Positions 59,723-64,000 of a stretch of DNA of 64,000 nt are shown piece after piece. Both the position numbers and the translations under genes were made by a program. The notes under the pieces were generated by a model. The model saw nothing but the letters and a program-made list of their open reading frames with translations. It searched no databases and was not told where the DNA came from. Each line of letters starts with the position of its first letter. Within the stretch, counting starts at the first letter, position 1. Origin of the DNA: Dillenia suffruticosa (Eukaryota > Streptophyta > Magnoliopsida > Dilleniales > Dilleniaceae); assembly GCA_033439265.1 (NCBI GenBank), contig JAVTVX010000013.1, forward strand, positions 24,944,000 through 25,007,999, read 5' to 3'.

Positions 59723-62214
59723 TTTAGAGAGAGACAGAGATAAAGAGGGAGTAGAGAGAGAGAGAAGGGGAAGGGAAGAGAAAACAGCGGTAGTGCGTCT
59801 GTGTCTGAGGTCTGTTGTTTTTAATGGGTTGGGCTGGGAAGAGAGAAGGGGGGGGGGGGCGCTTTTGATGAGGACGTGGCAGAATTTGCTGGGTCAAAGG
59901 GAATCCGATGGGTGATTACACTTGGCATTCAAGTTTTCTTACGTGGCTTTTCCATGGACCCAACAGACACCACTAATCTCAGTGCTATCGCATCATTAAA
60001 AAGATGGTTTTGTCTGGTGGGAGTGGGGGCGGGGGAAGTACTCATGCGTCTTAAGAAATCCAAAACAAATCATGATACATGGCTTTCTAGTTATGCACAA
60101 GCGTCCTTCCAATAGGGTGTTTGCGTTTGGAGTTTGGGTATTGGACGCAAATGGGACACCTATTTGGAATCAAACCGATCTACTTACATTGCATTGCATG
60201 TAGTTTATAAGGTTAAAGGGTCAGTATCCTTTATCTCACTAATCTGTCTGTTCAACATTTTATTTCTATGAAATAGACACATATGCATAGGTAAAAATGA
60301 CATTCTCTTAAATTTATCATCAATTAAGAGATATTGGAAAGAGTTTGTGTGTCCGGAGATTAGGCATTCTATCGTTGTGATTGCACTCATGACTGTAATT
60401 TTCCTTTTTTTTATTAGTGATATGATTTGGTCATACTAATGAGTGGGCCGGTAATCGATGCTTGTGTGACGGGTTTTTTTTCGACTTATTTTTTTTAAGG
60501 GAAAATAAAAATTAATTAGTTAAAAAAAAATTAAAACTTGTTTGATTCTTTTACTTTTAAAATAAAGTAATTAATTTTTTTTTTACTTTTTTATTCTCGA
60601 ATAAAAGTTAAAAATTAAAAATTAATGGGTATATTTGAAATTTTATATCATTTAAATAAAAATATTAATGGAATAAAAATAATTAAGTGAGAATATAAAT
60701 AAAATAAAAAAATATAAACTTTTGAAAAAATCGGAGCATTAAAAAGAAATAGAAGTAAAAGCTCTTTAAGGAGCTTTTTCTTAAAAGATATTTTTTAATT
60801 TTTTTTTTATAAAAAAAAAACTCTTTTTAATTAAGAGTTTTTAAAAAGAAGAAAAGGAACCGTAAAAAAATCCTGTCAAACAGATGACACCCAGATAGAT
60901 ATGCCAAAAGGGCATTCATCAAACCACGCGTTTAAATTAAATGTATATTATCGATTATACTTCTCGATTCCTTAAATTAAGGAGAAAATGGGGACGGAAA
61001 AACGACAAGTTTTGGCACACTGCATGATCATAACTATCAAGACAAACCAAAACAAAAGGGAAGAAATAATGGTACTAAAAAAATCTCACTGGGGTGGGTT
61101 TCTGAATAATCAAGCTCTGGTCTCGGTATTGGGACTAGGAAACAAGTGCGGCACATTAACATATAACCTTAGCTTTTGTTTTAAAAAATATTAAGGCTTT
61201 TGGACTCTCCCCCTGCACCAAAACAGATATTAGACTAGCAGAGCAGAGAGAAGCATTTTGTCTTGGCATCAGAGTTCAGCCCACTTGGTTTTTGGTGGTT
61301 GCGATGTGGTTGAACCGTAGATTCCCAATTTTTGTTTTTTGAGTTTTTCATTTTAATTTGAATTGACTTTGCAGATTTGATTAATCTCCAATTCATTTTC
61401 ACTACCATATTCATATTGCCCTTCGGTTTCTCGAGCTCGCCATATTTTTATTAACATAGCGTAGATGAGTGGCGTGAATGGCGCTGCGCTACCCGTACAT
61501 ACTTCGAGCAGCACCTCTTAATTTACAAGGCAACTCATGTATTGTAAACTCCGATTTTCGTTGTTAATATTAATTTGTAAAAATATTAACTGCACGACAA
61601 TTATGTTGTTAAATATTATAATCTTAATATTATTTATCTCTTAAAAAATTTATAATTATCGACTTCTTTTTTTGAAATTATAAATTCAAAAGTATGTCTA
61701 TTATATTTTATTCTATAATATTCTGGTTTTGCTCTCTCTCTCTCTACACACGCACGCACGCACGCACACCCCACCCACCGTGTTTGCATGTATTTGTAAA
61801 AATACTATTATACATCTTATTAGGAAATACTGTTAAAATTCTTCCTTTTTTTCATTGAGTTTTTTATAACTCAAAATTCAATTATTTTTCTTACTTTGTG
61901 CATAGTAAATAAGCATAATCCAAGGAGCACAAAACTTTACATAATAACTCAGATATAAATAAACTCAAATTTTGCTCATTTAATGCAGAATTTTGATAAA
62001 TAAAATTAGAGATTTTTTTTTGTTATACTAACAAAAATTCTGATAAAAAATTTTTAGTGTTATTTTTAGAGACTTTTCCTAAAATATTAGGATTCTTATT
62101 ACATTATTAATCCTATGATATACAGCATAAAAAAAAAATCCTAAAACTTATTACATATGAGTAAATATTAACATATGCTTGTTAAACCGGTATCAACGAA
62201 ACCGTTCGCTCACA
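59723..62214. other. Divergent spacer between receptor kinase and PPR gene
   Basis: The first 100-150 bases are leader of the receptor gene, with a (GA)n tract near 59740-59780. From 60.5 to 60.9 kb the DNA is extremely AT-rich and holds two short perfect inverted repeats, 60757-60764/60771-60778 and 60816-60825/60833-60842. No gene is supported. Confidence 0.5.
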
Positions 62215-62228
62215 AAACGACGTCGTTT
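62215..62228. promoter_or_regulatory. 14-bp palindrome with ACGT core upstream of the PPR gene
   Basis: AAACGACGTCGTTT is a perfect palindrome about 110 bases before the PPR start codon. Its ACGT core resembles bZIP binding sites. The role is inferred from position only. Confidence 0.5.
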
Positions 62229-62337
62229 ATGTTCCCCAACCCAAAAAATCCCCCTCCCAAGTTCCATTTCCTACGCCGCCTCCATTTTCAGTTTCTGAAA
62301 CTCTCCCCCCCCCCCCCCCTCTCTCTCATCTGACCAG

Positions 62338-64000
62338 ATGATGCTGACAAAGAGAGTTCCTCTCTTTCTTCGTCCATCCATCTCTCAGTGTCTCACCATC
62401 ACTGGCCAAAGAACGAAGCTACTCTACCGTAGACTTTCACACTCAGGTCAGACTCTACCCCTTTTCTGAAACTGCAAAATTACTTATGTCTTGGGTATTC
62501 AATTGTTTTAATTTTGTATTTATTATTATTATTTTTTTTTGTATTTTGTATGGATTCCTCTTCAGACGCGAAGGAGTTTCCAATGCTTACAAACCTAGTA
62601 TCGTCAAGTATAGAAATAATCGAATTAGTGAAGGAGAGAAGTAGGGACTGGGATCAAGATCAAGAGTCCGTGATTTTGGTTTATAATTCAGTTTTAATTG
62701 ATCTTGTTAGTAAAGGTCAGGTAGACAAGGCCTTCAATGTGCTTAAAGCAATGATGGAGGATGAAGAGGGAACACCACAGCCTGATACGACGTCATTTAA
62801 TATCTTAATTGATGGTTTATGCAAGCATAATATGTTAGATTTGGCTGTTGGCCTAGTAAAGAACATGGTTGATAATGGATACAAGAGAAATTTATTGATT
62901 TACAATAACTTGATTAATGCGTTGTGCAATTCGGATCGAGTTGAGGAATCTTATGAGCTTTTAAGGGAGATGAAGGAGTCGGGGTTTGAGCCGACACAGT
63001 TTACTCATAATTGTATATTTGGGTGTCTTTGTAGAAGAGAGGATGTTGTTGGGGCGCTTGATTTGGTGAAGGAAATGCGACTTTATGGGCATGAACCATG
63101 GATAAAGCATTGTACCATGCTTGTAAGACGACTCTGCAGGCGTGGGCAGGCGGAGGAAGCTAGTAATTTTCTTGCCAATATGGCTAAAGAAGGTTTTCTG
63201 CCTGACATGATAGCCTATTCTGCCACAATTGATGGTTTTTTCAAGATTAAGAAAGTCGATGAAGGTTTGAAGCAATTTAGGGATCTTTGTGGCCGCGGTT
63301 ATTGCCCTGATGTGGTTGCTTATAACACTTTGATAAAGGGGTTTTGCAAAGCAAAAAGGATGTCAGAATCCCGGGATATCTTTAATGAGATGCTTAAAAA
63401 AGGCCTTGCTCCATCTGTTATTACCTACAATCTACTCATAGACGGATGGTGCAAAGGTGGTGACATGGAGCAAGCTATTCATTGGCTTTCTAAGATGGTC
63501 GGAGAAGGGCAAACGCCTAATGTAATCACGTACACGACCATTATTGATGGCTTATGCAGCACTGGAATGCCTAATGATGCGCTTTTGCTTTGGAATGAAA
63601 TGGTGGGAAAAGGGTGCCTTCCAAATAGAGTCACCTATATGGCTATCATCTATGGACTCTGCAAATGCAGTAAGCCAGATACAGCTTTGCACTATCTTGA
63701 TGAGATGGAAAAGAAGGAAATGAAGCCTGATACCTATGTATATGTAGCATTAGTAAGTGCTTTTCTGTCTGAAAGCAGCCCTGGTTTGGCTTTCCAGATA
63801 TTAAAAAAGTTGATTGATGATGGAAGTTTTCCTGAGCCTTGTGACAAAAACTATACGCCACTTAAAGAGGCAACATTACAATTGTCTAAGGATCCAAGTA
63901 CCTCTTTAAACATACAAATGCTTATTTCAGAGGGAAGGCTTCCAACAAATTTTAGTTCATTGGATATGGCAAGCGAAGATGACACTGAGGGCGATCCTAG
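62338..64000 (+). CDS. P-class pentatricopeptide-repeat protein (3' end outside window)
   Basis: Exon 1 (62338-62446) starts at the first of two adjacent ATG codons and encodes a basic, acid-free N-terminus (MMLTKRVPLFLRPSISQCL), like a mitochondrial transit peptide. A 119-base GT-AG intron follows. Exon 2 (62566 to window end) stays open for about 478 further codons. About ten P-type 35-residue PPR motifs are visible, for example TTSFNILIDGLCKHNMLDLA, VVAYNTLIKGFCKAKRMSES, VITYNLLIDGWCKGGDMEQA and NVITYTTIIDGLCSTGMPND. PPR proteins bind single-stranded organelle RNA through paired residues in each repeat and steer its processing or stability. The repeats stop about 70 residues before the edge and an acidic region follows. 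Resemblance to At5g08310-type proteins is from memory. No PLS-class E or DYW domain is seen so far. Confidence 0.9.

Overview
The window is plant nuclear DNA, most likely from a woody dicot. The reasons are GT-AG introns, AT-rich spacers full of homopolymers and (GA/CT)n tracts, tRNA-derived SINEs, and plant-only families: nsLTP, alpha-expansin, the VAL-type B3 repressor, ATL RING-H2 proteins, P-class PPR proteins and plant-mobile-domain proteins. I cannot name the species. The exon structures below were rebuilt by hand from splice sites, codon phase and remembered family alignments; no search was run.

Layout from left to right. The 3' end of a MACPF-domain gene (+, 1-296) faces a decayed alpha-expansin (-, 1192-2040). 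From 2 to 9 kb there is no gene, only a SINE-like element, a 1.7 kb T-rich degenerate repeat array and small poly(A)-tailed insertions with target-site duplications. A two-exon nsLTP1 (+, 9439-10210) converges on a six-exon plant-mobile-domain protein with a coiled-coil tail (-, 11169-14047). A single-exon ATL RING-H2 E3 ligase (+, 17440-18039) follows. A weak small-gene candidate lies at 19.7-20.3 kb, then SINE-bearing spacer. A four-exon receptor-like cytoplasmic pseudokinase (+, 25397-27854) converges on a twelve-exon VAL-type repressor (-, 29280-36176).

A very AT-rich spacer leads to a small conserved-looking basic protein (-, 40635-40994). Next is a secretory type I membrane protein of the DUF7356 kind (+, 43795-52225) with a 6.6 kb intron. 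It converges, across a SINE with perfect 15-bp target duplications, on a PXC2-type LRR receptor kinase (-, 56408-59691). The window ends inside a P-class PPR gene (+, 62338 to edge).

These genes are not an operon or cluster; they are an ordinary plant gene neighbourhood with convergent and divergent neighbours. Two signalling proteins have altered kinase motifs: the cytoplasmic one has lost essentially every catalytic residue, and the receptor has HYN in place of HRD. I found no new multi-gene system. The less expected signals are the T-rich array with two alternating core motifs, ultra-short poly(A) insertions with clean target duplications, an alternative membrane-anchor terminus created by intron retention in the DUF7356-type gene, a NAGNAG acceptor in the same gene, and the graded decay of the expansin.
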